Origin: a bacterium | Lineage (GTDB): Bacteria; Babelota; Babeliae; Babelales; Vermiphilaceae | Length of the DNA stretch: 6,130 bases | Assembly: GCA_030672115.1 (NCBI GenBank) | Contig: DAOVGZ010000060.1 | Location: forward strand, 1 to 6,130 | Direction: 5' to 3' | Part shown: positions 1 to 6,044 of the stretch, piece after piece | Numbering within the stretch: the first letter of the stretch is position 1 | How the letters are laid out: each line of letters starts with the position of its first letter | Notes under the pieces: generated by a model | The model's database searches: none | What the model was told of the DNA's origin: nothing | The model's input: only the letters and a program-made list of their open reading frames with translations | Position numbers and translations under genes: made by a program

Positions 1-1
1 A

Positions 2-859
2 AAACGTTTGTGTGCACGTTCGCTACGCATGAGAGAAGTTAGTAATTATGCTTTTTATGATGAAGCATTTTTAAAAACAATTAATTTTGATCCAAAAAAT
101 ACGGTAGAAGTTTTAAATCCTGTTTCTAAAAATTGGTATCGACTTACGACATCATTGATTCCTCATCTTTTTAAAGGTGTTGCAAGCAATAGTTTTGATC
201 ATGAGGCTGTGCGATTTTTTGAATGGGGCAGAACTTGGAACCTTGTTGATAAAAAAGTTATAGAAAAAAAATCATTGGCAGGAATTATTTTTGAAAAAAA
301 ATCGACGCTAGATTTTTATGATGCAAAAGCATTGTTAAATAGGTTGTTCGAATCTCGTTCTATGGCCGTTGTTTGGAAAAAACCAAATAAAAATCCTGAA
401 GGTGGTTGGTTTAGTTCGTACCAGACAGCTGAACTTTTTCATGAAAAAAAATCGATCGGTTTTGCAGGAATGGTTGATGCTTCTTTTTTTGCGAATGTTA
501 GTGAAGGATCAGCATTTATTTTTGAATTGAGCGGCGATGCTTTTGTTGAGTACAAGCCTGCTTTAAAAATGTATAAACCAACAAGTAAATATCCAGGTGT
601 GCACAGAGACATAAGTATGTTTGTGCCAATTGCTGTTACAGTTGATGAAGTTGCTGCTGCAATTTCTTTTGTAGATACACGTGTGCATGAAGTAAATCTT
701 GTTGATTCGTTCCAAAAAGATGAATGGAAAAATAAAAAATCATTAACTATGAGCTTTATTATTCAAGATGAAAATCAAACATTAACAAATGATCAGGCTG
801 ATACTATTTTTGAAGCTATTTCTAAAAAAGTTGTGAAATTAGGAGCGACAATTCGATGA
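2..859 (+). CDS. pheT: Phenylalanyl-tRNA synthetase beta subunit, C-terminal part (5' end outside window)
   Basis: Beta subunit of the cytoplasmic alpha2-beta2 enzyme that charges tRNA-Phe. About 285 C-terminal residues are present, of a protein usually near 800; the frame is open to the window edge, so the true start lies upstream and the internal TTG at position 8 is not a start. The first part matches the catalytic-like core of PheT: REVSNYAFYDE, then the LNPVSKNWYRLTTSLIPHL stretch (family pattern NPls..ys.lRtsLlpgLL) and FFEWGRTWN (family pattern lFEiG). From about position 569 to the stop lies the ferredoxin-fold anticodon-binding (FDX-ACB) domain: MYKPTSKYPGVHRDISMFV, an internal VDSFQ, MSFIIQDENQTLTNDQ, and the usual ending KLGATIR. 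It overlaps lspA by 4 nt (ATGA), which suggests translational coupling. Family assignment is firm. Confidence 0.95.
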   Translation, partial: KRLCARSLRMREVSNYAFYDEAFLKTINFDPKNTVEVLNPVSKNWYRLTTSLIPHLFKGVASNSFDHEAVRFFEWGRTWNLVDKKVIEKKSLAGIIFEKKSTLDFYDAKALLNRLFESRSMAVVWKKPNKNPEGGWFSSYQTAELFHEKKSIGFAGMVDASFFANVSEGSAFIFELSGDAFVEYKPALKMYKPTSKYPGVHRDISMFVPIAVTVDEVAAAISFVDTRVHEVNLVDSFQKDEWKNKKSLTMSFIIQDENQTLTNDQADTIFEAISKKVVKLGATIR

Positions 860-1311
860 AAAAGCAGAATTTATATTTTTTAGTTATGATGTTTATCTAT
901 TCTATCGATAGATTTACCAAAGGCGTCATGTTTGGAGCGGGCAATAGGGAAATAAGAATAAGCTCCTTTTTATCTCTTAAAACGCATTTGAACCGTGGTG
1001 TTTCTTGGGGTATGTTTCATTCTGAAGGAACTATTCCTTTTATTTTAGTTACACTTTTGACCATTGCTATTATTATTCCGTTAGTATTACACGCTGTAAA
1101 ACAAAGACGTTTGGGTCGTTCTGTGTGGGGAGAAACTCTAGCCCTTATTGGAGCGCTTTCTAATTTAGTAGATCGTTTTATGTATGGTGGAGTTGTAGAT
1201 TTTATTTCCTTTTCTTATGCCGGTTGGTCGTTTCCTATTTTTAACATTGCAGATGTTTGCATTGTTTTTGGTGTATTACTTATTTTTTTAGGTTTATATA
1301 AAGAAAGCTGA
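856..1311 (+). CDS. lspA: Lipoprotein signal peptidase (signal peptidase II)
   Basis: Inner-membrane aspartyl protease that removes the signal peptide of diacylglyceryl-modified prolipoproteins just before the lipobox cysteine. At 151 aa it is close to the usual 150-170. It is strongly hydrophobic with about four membrane segments. Conserved blocks in order: D18-R-F-T-K22 (family D.xTK), N46-R-G-V-S-W-G (family NxGxxFg), G99-A-L-S-N-L-V-D-R107 (family GalgNliDR), V113-V-D115-F-I and P127-I-F-N-I-A-D133. By analogy with the solved Pseudomonas enzyme, D115 and D133 are the catalytic pair; both are present, so it should be active. The start overlaps the pheT stop (ATGA), so this is probably an operon gene. 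A likely substrate, a LSGC lipoprotein, is encoded at 2601. Confidence 0.95.
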   Translation: MKKQNLYFLVMMFIYSIDRFTKGVMFGAGNREIRISSFLSLKTHLNRGVSWGMFHSEGTIPFILVTLLTIAIIIPLVLHAVKQRRLGRSVWGETLALIGALSNLVDRFMYGGVVDFISFSYAGWSFPIFNIADVCIVFGVLLIFLGLYKES

Positions 1312-1319
1312 GTAATTGT

Positions 1320-1775
1320 ATGTGGTCCAAAAACATTTTTGTACCTATGGCAACGTTAGGACCTATTGGATATTTTCCTGCTAGTGGAACAATAGTTTCA
1401 TTTATTGCGTTACTTTTTATTTATTTTTTTTCTTCTATTGGAATTACCCAAACAACATATGTATTGATTACTTTTTTTCTTGCTGCTTTGGGCTTTTATG
1501 TTATTGGAAAATCGATTGATCATTTTCGATTGTGTAATCCATCAGAAATTGTTTTTGATGAGGTTATTGGTTGCTTTGTTACATTTTGTTACGTGCCGCT
1601 TTCCTTGCCGGTTTTGGGTATTGGATTTGTGGCATTTCGTTTCTTTGATATTGTTAAGCCTTTTGGTATAAAAAAATGCAATCTTTTGTATGGTTCATTG
1701 GGTATTGTTATGGATGATATTTTTGCAGGACTTTTTGCAAATATTGTTATTCAGATTGCGTTGCATTTTTTATAA
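1320..1775 (+). CDS. pgpA: Phosphatidylglycerophosphatase A
   Basis: Membrane phosphatase that converts phosphatidylglycerophosphate to phosphatidylglycerol, the lipid that donates the diacylglyceryl group in lipoprotein maturation. The 151 residues fit the PgpA family length. Motifs: L13-G-P-I-G-Y-F-P-A-S-G-T near the N-terminus (family P.aPGT-type block), E76-I-V-F-D80-E81-V-I-G, F103-V-A-F-R107-F-F-D110-I-V-K113-P114, and G128-I-V-M-D132-D133-I-F-A-G. The acidic residues proposed to bind metal in the family are all present. Several hydrophobic segments (about 25-40, 45-63, 85-107, 134-151) suit an integral membrane protein. The gene begins 8 nt after lspA with only a weak Shine-Dalgarno match (GAG), so it may depend on coupled translation. 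Phosphatidylglycerol synthesis beside lspA makes functional sense, but the pairing may simply reflect operon packing. Confidence 0.93.
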   Translation: MWSKNIFVPMATLGPIGYFPASGTIVSFIALLFIYFFSSIGITQTTYVLITFFLAALGFYVIGKSIDHFRLCNPSEIVFDEVIGCFVTFCYVPLSLPVLGIGFVAFRFFDIVKPFGIKKCNLLYGSLGIVMDDIFAGLFANIVIQIALHFL

Positions 1776-1778
1776 GTT

Positions 1779-2468
1779 ATGAAACTAAAAAATATCTACA
1801 ATTTTATTAGAAGAATTTTTTGTTTTGGGTATAAAAAAATTATATATTTTATTTATCCTCCTTTGTGCGCTCATTGCAAAAAATTTATAAAAACAAAAAC
1901 TATTTTTTGTTCTCATTGTCAGTCACATATACATTCGGTTGTTTCTACAACGCTAGAGATAACCAAAACAAAAAAAATAAAAGTTTTTGCCGCTTCTTCT
2001 TACAAAGATCCTTTACGGTCTTTAATTTTAGCAAAAAAATATTCTGATATTGTTGCAAGTCGACAGTTGGGTCATCTTATTTGGGATATGACATATATAA
2101 AAAATATAGATTTTGATGTTATTGTTCCTATTGCTCTTCATTGGACTCGTTTTTCTAAGCGTGGTTTTAATCAGGCTCATCAAATGGCAAATATTATTGC
2201 ACAAAAAAGTGGGAAACCGGTTGTTCAATTACTCAAAAGAATAAAAAAAACAAAATATCAATCACAATTGCAAAGAAATATGCGAGCTGAAAATGTAAAA
2301 AATGCGATGAAGCTTGTTGATAAAGATTTACAAAAATATAAAAATAAAACGATTTTGCTTGTCGACGATCTTTTGACAACAGGAGCGACGGTAACTGTTG
2401 CGGCAAGAGAGCTTTACAAGCTTAATCCTGCAAAGATTGTTTTAGCTGTTGCGTGTCGAGTTGTATAA
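1779..2468 (+). CDS. comF: ComF family protein (amidophosphoribosyltransferase-like, competence-associated)
   Basis: ComF/GntX-type protein of 229 aa, a usual length. The N-terminal part has a four-cysteine zinc-ribbon, C30-A-H-C33 and C44-S-H-C47. The C-terminal part is a type I phosphoribosyltransferase fold with the PRPP-binding loop I192-L-L-V-D-D-L-L-T-T-G-A-T204 and the family blocks K127-R-G-F-N-Q-A-H and T158-K-Y-Q-S-Q-L then R169, N172. In naturally transformable bacteria, ComF proteins act in the cytoplasm during uptake of single-stranded DNA; the exact reaction is unsettled. The start is 3 nt after the pgpA stop, so this is the last gene of the pheT-lspA-pgpA-comF block. No convincing terminator follows; a weak AT-only inverted repeat lies at 2468-2501. 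Confidence 0.93.
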   Translation: MKLKNIYNFIRRIFCFGYKKIIYFIYPPLCAHCKKFIKTKTIFCSHCQSHIHSVVSTTLEITKTKKIKVFAASSYKDPLRSLILAKKYSDIVASRQLGHLIWDMTYIKNIDFDVIVPIALHWTRFSKRGFNQAHQMANIIAQKSGKPVVQLLKRIKKTKYQSQLQRNMRAENVKNAMKLVDKDLQKYKNKTILLVDDLLTTGATVTVAARELYKLNPAKIVLAVACRVV

Positions 2469-2513
2469 CTATTTTTTTGGTGAAATGATCCTTTAAATAG
2501 TCCTTTTGGAAGG

Positions 2514-2542
2514 TTGGCAAATAGTATATTCTTTGGTACTAT
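2514..2542 (+). promoter_or_regulatory. Sigma-70-type promoter with extended -10 for the lipoprotein gene
   Basis: TTGGCA at 2514-2519 (5 of 6 to the -35 consensus) and TACTAT at 2537-2542 (5 of 6 to the -10) are separated by exactly 17 nt. TG at 2534-2535 precedes the -10 by one base, the extended -10 pattern. Transcription would begin near 2549, giving a leader of about 50 nt before the ATG at 2601. It lies in the only sizeable gene-free gap of the first 3.7 kb, so it marks a new transcription unit. This is a sequence-based prediction. Confidence 0.7.
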
Positions 2543-2600
2543 GCCAAGTAAGTTTTGCTTGTGTTTAATGTTTATACAAATAAGGAAGAGAAGATTTTTT

Positions 2601-3689
2601 ATGAAGAAAAATATTGTTTCTAAAAAGTGCTTTTATCTTGTTATGACAATTTCACCATTATTGCTTTTGTCTGGCTGTGGTCCGATCAATTGGATTAAAG
2701 ATAAAATGGGTGGTTGTGGTTGTTCTTCAAAATCTCACGGTAGTTGCGGCGATATGAAGCACGGAGAGAAGAACCATGGCGATTGCTGTATGATGACAAA
2801 TATTGAAGTGCCAGGTGGAGATTGGGTTGTTAAAGTTGGTGATAAAGTTGTTGTTTCGGGTGAAAAATTCCAACAAGAATTTGATATGTTGCTTGAAGAA
2901 AAACCACAACTTAAATCTATGTTGCCTTTAATGCCAAACTTAGAAAAAGATTTTGCAAAAGGTCTTGGTAATCAAGAAGTTATAACTAAGTTTATTGCCG
3001 ATAAAGGGTTGGACAAAAAACCTGAATATATACAAAAAAAAGCACGCATGGAACGCGCTGTTATGCAAATGATAAATACAGAATTTTTTGCAGAATCGTT
3101 TAAAACAAAATCATTGAGCGAAAAAGACGTAAAAAAATTCTACGAAGACAATAAAGATTCTATTCAAGGTATTTTAATTTCTCGTGGCGGTGTTGATACC
3201 GTTGGTGTTTCGTTTGATAAAAAAGTTAAAGCAGAAGAGTTTTTGAAAAAAGCACAAGCAGCTGGCGCAAAAGTAGATTTAGAAAAAATGGCAAAAGATG
3301 CAGGCAAAAAAGCTCGTGATTTTAAATTAATTAACAATCAAAACTATGCAGTTGATCCTGTTGTTCGAACAAAAGTAATGGCTCTTAAAAAATTCCCAAT
3401 TGTTGACCTTGTTTCTGTTGGAGATAAAAAGTTTTGGGTTGTTCATGCAAAAGCAAAAACAGAAACAAAATATCGTCCATTTGAAGAAGTTAAAGATGGC
3501 ATAAGAAATGTTGCTGAACAAACAGAAAAAGGAAAACAACTTCAAGGCGAACTTGATACCTTAAGCAAAAAATATAAAGTTACGATTAATGATAAGTTTT
3601 TTGAAAAACAAGCAGTAAAGCAATCAGGCCCTGCAGAACCTTCAATGGCTGAAATCATGGATCAATTACCGCAAAGCCAAGCTAAATAA
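2601..3689 (+). CDS. Parvulin/PrsA-like foldase lipoprotein with Cys/His-rich N-terminal tether
   Basis: A 362-aa predicted lipoprotein related in layout to SurA/PrsA/PpiC foldases. The start ATG at 2601 follows a purine-rich GGAAGAGAAG (2584-2593). A longer open frame back to TTG at 2514 is rejected because it overlaps the promoter and would bury the signal peptide. Signal peptide: basic M1-K9, hydrophobic core, lipobox L23-S-G-C26, so the mature protein should be lipidated by LspA. Residues 38-65 are rich in Cys, His and Met (C39, C41, H46, C49, M52, H54, H59, C62, C63, M64, M65). Then comes a SurA_N-like helical region (about 75-188, starting VVKVGDKVVVSGEKF and ending with YEDNKDS). A degenerate parvulin-like region (about 189-300) follows, where the usual first histidine block reads GILISRG. 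The C-terminal tail is Lys/Gln-rich. Chaperone activity is more likely than isomerase activity. Family-level call is good; exact function is unknown. Confidence 0.8.
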   Translation: MKKNIVSKKCFYLVMTISPLLLLSGCGPINWIKDKMGGCGCSSKSHGSCGDMKHGEKNHGDCCMMTNIEVPGGDWVVKVGDKVVVSGEKFQQEFDMLLEEKPQLKSMLPLMPNLEKDFAKGLGNQEVITKFIADKGLDKKPEYIQKKARMERAVMQMINTEFFAESFKTKSLSEKDVKKFYEDNKDSIQGILISRGGVDTVGVSFDKKVKAEEFLKKAQAAGAKVDLEKMAKDAGKKARDFKLINNQNYAVDPVVRTKVMALKKFPIVDLVSVGDKKFWVVHAKAKTETKYRPFEEVKDGIRNVAEQTEKGKQLQGELDTLSKKYKVTINDKFFEKQAVKQSGPAEPSMAEIMDQLPQSQAK

Positions 3690-3708
3690 AAAAGACAAAA
3701 TAACATAA

Positions 3709-3751
3709 AAAAAGGGGAATTTAGTTAACTAAGTTCCCCTTTTTATTTTTT
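3709..3751 (+). terminator. Intrinsic terminator after the lipoprotein gene
   Basis: Arms 3709-3724 and 3729-3744 form a 16-bp hairpin around a TTAA loop, with a GGGG/CCCC core and one G-U pair. It is followed by a T-rich tract (T3740-3744, A, T3746-3751). It sits about 20 nt after the lipoprotein stop and directly before the next gene, so it should end or attenuate the promoter-2514 transcript. The matching A-run on the left arm means it could also work on the opposite strand. Confidence 0.9.
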
Positions 3752-3766
3752 ACAAAAGGTATAATC

Positions 3767-4615
3767 ATGAAAAAAAGTGTAGTGTTTTTTTCTTTGTTTT
3801 CATTTTTTTACGCATCAGCAGCTCCATTTGTTATCGATACAATAGAAGCTGTTGTTTTTGGTCACGAAGAAACTGTTCTTGTGACTAAATTAGATGTAGA
3901 ACGACCAACTCTGGATGGAGTTTTTAGATCTTTAGATGATGTGCTTATGGAAAAGTTAATGCTTTTAGAAGCAAAAAAATATAAAATTTTACCTGATGAA
4001 AATACGATTAACAGTTACTTAGAAACAGTGCAACGAGAAAACAATTTATCGCAAAATGATTTAAATGTAATGTTTAGCAGTGCTGGTTACACCATTGAAG
4101 AAGGTCGCGCACAATTAGGAATTATGTTTTCCATCAATTCTTTAATGGATTTTAAAGTTAGATCTCGTTTGATAGTGATGGAAAAAGACGTGCAAGCACA
4201 TTATGATGCAAATCCGGTTTATCAAGAAGCGTCATATGAATTACGGCATTTAGTTGTTCCATTTGATGAAAAAATAAGTCGCAAAAAACAAAAAAACAAA
4301 ATAGAACGCAAAGTAAAAACAGGAATTGCTATCCCTGATAAACTTTGGAGTTCATCTTTTTGGGTTGATGAAGCTGATATCGCAGCCGATAAACAGTTTA
4401 TTATAAGCATGCAACCAAAAACAATTTCATTTGCTCGCGAGGTTGATCAAGGTTTTGAGCTTTTTGAACTTCTTGATTCAAAAAAAAGAGAACTTGTTTC
4501 TTTTGAAAATAGATATCAAGAAATTTCAAATATTTTACGTAAGCCTCTTTATGAAAAATTATTTAATGAATTTCAAAAAGAGTTGATTAACTCAAGTTCC
4601 ATAGTTCGATTATAA
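3767..4615 (+). CDS. SurA-like periplasmic chaperone with degenerate parvulin domain
   Basis: A 282-aa secreted protein resembling the SurA/PpiC family that escorts outer-membrane proteins through the periplasm. A signal peptide (M1-K3, a Phe-rich core, likely cut after A16-S-A18) precedes the SurA N-terminal pattern: I23-D-T-I-E-A-V-V, L59-MEKLMLLEAKKYKI, L75-PDENTINSYLETVQREN, L94-SQNDLNVMF and a helix ending near A144-HYDANP. A single parvulin-like domain runs from Y157-E-L-R-H161-L-V-V through F198-W-V-D to about D237; E. coli SurA is 428 aa with two such domains. The middle of the domain (170-195) is a basic stretch, and several usual catalytic positions are not evident. AAAAGG at 3754-3759, 7 nt before the ATG, is the ribosome-binding site. 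No separate promoter is convincing, so expression may come from readthrough of the terminator. Its last 12 codons lie in a duplicated segment. Confidence 0.8.
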   Translation: MKKSVVFFSLFSFFYASAAPFVIDTIEAVVFGHEETVLVTKLDVERPTLDGVFRSLDDVLMEKLMLLEAKKYKILPDENTINSYLETVQRENNLSQNDLNVMFSSAGYTIEEGRAQLGIMFSINSLMDFKVRSRLIVMEKDVQAHYDANPVYQEASYELRHLVVPFDEKISRKKQKNKIERKVKTGIAIPDKLWSSSFWVDEADIAADKQFIISMQPKTISFAREVDQGFELFELLDSKKRELVSFENRYQEISNILRKPLYEKLFNEFQKELINSSSIVRL

Positions 4616-4807
4616 GTTTATTTTTTCAACAGGAAGGACCGATATGAAAAAAACATTTTTAGGAATTTTATTTGTAGGTTTACTGGCAAGTTCCGCTTGC
4701 AAAGTAGAAGCGAAAGTATGTTCTTGTTTGCCGGTTTCAAAAACAACGGCAGCTGTAGGTGCAGCAGGAGTTGGTTGTTTAGGAGGTAGAATGGTTTATG
4801 CTTTATC
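4579..4807 (+). repeat. Direct repeat, copy A (229 bp): gene tail + RBS + leader + Gly/Ala-rich segment
   Basis: Matches 5566-5794 at a constant offset of 987 bp without gaps. Differences seen by direct alignment are at 4591, 4664, 4712, 4734, 4742, 4743, 4748, 4753, 4777, 4781 and 4795 (11 of 229, about 95% identity). It begins inside the last codons of the surA-like gene, contains the 28-nt intergenic stretch with AGGAAGGA at 4631-4638, and ends at codon 55 of the gene at 4644. The first 155 nt have 3 differences, and both of those in the leader codons are silent. The last 74 nt have 8, of which 7 change the residue. Confidence 0.97.
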
Positions 4808-5501
4808 AACTGTTTTTGAACGACGTTTTTTGAAAAAAATTAAATTTAGAGAAGTTATTAAAAAATTTGAAAAAGAATCGACTGAAAATTTTTCTGATCG
4901 ATTGTTAGATTTGAAAGATATGCAGTATTCTTTTATGCCAAAAATAAAAATACAAGCTAACGCTAATGTTTTAAAGAATAAATTGGCATTGTTTTTTATG
5001 GGTACAGCAGCGATAACTTCTGGTTATATTGGTTGGAAGTTTTTTTCTCGCTGGACCGCTAATGGTTATGTAAAACGATGTGCAAGTATTGTCAATGGTA
5101 ATTGCTGTGAGCCAGCGTTGTTAAACGTTGTAAAATTAAATATAGGCAAGCCAGAACAGGTAGTAGATTTTGTTCTGGATGTTTTTAATGTTTATAGTAA
5201 CGAGTTGGCAATATCGGTTTTTGCTTTAGACAAATTAACTGAAGATATTTTTTTAGCACGTGATTATTTAGAGGCTGCAGAAAGAACATTAAGTAAAAAA
5301 GAAATTGAAAGATTACTTGTTCTAGAAGAAACTATTAATTCAGTTTTGATGACAATAAAAAATGCGAAAAAAATTATTAAAAATCGCGATGAATATAAAG
5401 AGCAATCTTGTGAAGAATTACAAAAGCGGCGAGATGAAACAGAACGAAAAAAATATAAAGCAATAAAAACTGCGGGATATTTAATTGCCTTGAGTAGATA
5501 G
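4644..5501 (+). CDS. Exported protein of unknown function, shared-leader family member 1
   Basis: Not a recognised family. The 285-aa product starts after an excellent Shine-Dalgarno (AGGAAGGA, 4631-4638). Residues 1-23 form a signal peptide (MKK, core [11 protein letters not shown], probable cleavage after V21-E-A23). C19 follows S-S-A, which is a poor lipobox, so lipidation is unlikely but possible. C26 and C28 follow the cut, then a Gly/Ala-rich hydrophobic segment (about 34-55). Residues 56-112 are basic and helical. A second clear hydrophobic segment lies at about 113-134 (LALFFMG...SGYIGWKFF). A Cys-containing loop follows (C146, C154, C155), and a long charged helical, possibly coiled-coil, C-terminus (about 195-275). 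Residues 1-55 are nearly duplicated in the gene at 5631; the rest is not. A hairpin follows the stop. Function cannot be inferred; localisation to the envelope is likely. Confidence 0.8.
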   Translation: MKKTFLGILFVGLLASSACKVEAKVCSCLPVSKTTAAVGAAGVGCLGGRMVYALSTVFERRFLKKIKFREVIKKFEKESTENFSDRLLDLKDMQYSFMPKIKIQANANVLKNKLALFFMGTAAITSGYIGWKFFSRWTANGYVKRCASIVNGNCCEPALLNVVKLNIGKPEQVVDFVLDVFNVYSNELAISVFALDKLTEDIFLARDYLEAAERTLSKKEIERLLVLEETINSVLMTIKNAKKIIKNRDEYKEQSCEELQKRRDETERKKYKAIKTAGYLIALSR

Positions 5502-5525
5502 TTTGGTCATTAAAGATAGTTAAAA

Positions 5526-5563
5526 AAATAAGGCGGTACACATTTTTGTGTGCCGCCTTATTT
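5526..5563 (+). terminator. Strong hairpin, probable (bidirectional) terminator
   Basis: Arms 5526-5542 and 5547-5563 pair over 17 bp with a TTTT loop and one G-U pair (T5537-G5552). The core is GGCGG/CCGCC, striking in such AT-rich DNA. It lies 24 nt after the stop of the gene at 4644. The trailing T-run on the plus strand is short (TTATTTA), while the A-run at 5522-5528 would give a better U-tract on the minus strand. It ends 2 nt before the second direct repeat begins. Confidence 0.8.
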
Positions 5564-5565
5564 AG

Positions 5566-5794
5566 AGAGTTGATTAATTCAAGTTCCATAGTTCGATTAT
5601 AAGTTTATTTTTTCAACAGGAAGGACCGATATGAAAAAAACATTTTTAGGGATTTTATTTGTAGGTTTACTGGCAAGTTCCGCTTGCAAAGTAGAAGCAA
5701 AAGTATGTTCTTGTTTGCCGATTTCAAATGCAACAGCAGTTGTAGGTGCAGCAGGAGTTGGTTATTTTGGAGGTAGAATGGCTTATGCTTTATC
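5566..5794 (+). repeat. Direct repeat, copy B (229 bp)
   Basis: Second copy of 4579-4807, gap-free with 11 substitutions. It includes a dead tail of the surA-like gene (5567-5602), the identical intergenic stretch with AGGAAGGA (5618-5625), and codons 1-55 of the gene at 5631. It follows immediately after the hairpin at 5526-5563. As that hairpin should stop incoming transcription, any promoter for the gene at 5631 probably lies in the first 65 bp of the repeat. No clear -35/-10 pair is visible there: TTGATT at 5570 and GATTAT at 5595 are 19 nt apart. Confidence 0.97.
5567..5602 (+). pseudogene. 12-codon 3' remnant of the surA-like gene
   Basis: Reads ELINSSSIVRL plus TAA, identical in protein to the end of the gene at 3767 and differing by one silent base (AAC to AAT, 5578). 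Nothing upstream matches the rest of that gene; a hairpin lies there instead. It is a passenger carried with the duplicated leader, which indicates that the arrangement at 4579 is the older one. It is probably not translated. Confidence 0.85.
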
Positions 5795-6044
5795 TTTTAA
5801 ATTAATTAAAAATAAATTAACCAAAAATTATTTTAAATCTGTTAAGAGTCATTTTAAATTTGTTAAAAATCATTTTGAATCTGCTAAAGAGTATGGTTTT
5901 TTGGATACAATGGAAATTAAGGAACAAATAAAAGCACAAGCAAAAGAACTTTTCAATCAACGAGATAATCGCTCTCGAGGACCTGGGATTCTGCGAGAAA
6001 GGCAAGGGCGGGAAATTCGTGGAGGACGGGAACATCACCCGTGA
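5631..6044 (+). CDS. Exported protein of unknown function, shared-leader family member 2, truncated by the contig join
   Basis: Starts with the same Shine-Dalgarno and signal peptide as the gene at 4644; residues 1-30 are identical. Residues 31-55 differ by V31I, K33N, T34A, A37V, C45Y, L46F and V51A. After residue 55 the two proteins are unrelated. Here a Lys-rich stretch contains three heptads (residues 66-86, [21 protein letters not shown]), then a helical [13 protein letters not shown]. Native sequence is believable only to about 5950-5961 (residue 107-110). From there to the stop at 6042-6044 the frame reads across high-G+C thiolase DNA in the wrong frame, giving an Arg/Gly-rich tail that is almost certainly artefactual. 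The real C-terminus is not in the window. No function can be assigned; an envelope or secreted location is likely. Confidence 0.65.
   Translation: MKKTFLGILFVGLLASSACKVEAKVCSCLPISNATAVVGAAGVGYFGGRMAYALSFKLIKNKLTKNYFKSVKSHFKFVKNHFESAKEYGFLDTMEIKEQIKAQAKELFNQRDNRSRGPGILRERQGREIRGGREHHP
5826..5888 (+). repeat. Three tandem 21-bp units encoding a heptad
   Basis: Units 5826-5846, 5847-5867 and 5868-5888 share the pattern ATTTTAAATCTGTTAA with a few substitutions. They encode consecutive heptads with Phe at position 3, Val/Ala at 6 and Lys at 7. This would form an amphipathic, positively charged helix, and it suggests growth of the gene by short tandem duplication. Confidence 0.7.
5948..5976. other. 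Abrupt composition and coding-frame break, probable chimeric join
   Basis: Left of this stretch the DNA is about 17% G+C (5821-5880) and codes in the frame of 5631. Right of it the DNA is about 63% G+C (6001-6120) and codes for a thiolase in a different frame. Thiolase homology can be read back to about 5950 ([15 protein letters not shown]), but the two codons before it (Lys, Asn) do not give the expected Asp-Cys. The join is therefore near 5949-5953, perhaps at a short shared sequence around CTTTTCAATCAA. Confidence 0.8.

Noticed and set aside
268..454. Repeated A8 runs in pheT (three EKKS-coding sites) as possible programmed slippage
   Set aside because: The frame continues without interruption through known PheT domains, and such A-runs are expected from Lys codons in this base composition.
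2468..2501. Inverted repeat ACTATTT...AAATAGT after comF as a terminator
   Set aside because: Only 7 AT-rich pairs with a 20-nt loop and no T-tract after the right arm; too weak to call.
2514..2600. Upstream extension of the lipoprotein reading frame from TTG at 2514
   Set aside because: It covers the predicted promoter, places a signal peptide internally, and lacks a ribosome-binding site; ATG 2601 gives a textbook lipoprotein leader.
3760..3765. Perfect TATAAT before the surA-like gene
   Set aside because: It ends one base before the ATG, so transcription would start inside the coding region; no TTGACA-like element sits 17 nt upstream, where the terminator T-tract lies. Probably chance in AT-rich DNA.
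4659..4700. Lipobox at C19 in the shared leader (and equivalent in the second copy)
   Set aside because: Residues before the cysteine are S-S-A, lacking the usual Leu/Val/Ile at -3; signal peptidase I cleavage after VEA (residue 23) fits better.
5962..6044. Arg/Gly-rich C-terminus of the protein starting at 5631
   Set aside because: It is the out-of-frame reading of the thiolase sequence beyond the composition break, not native coding sequence.
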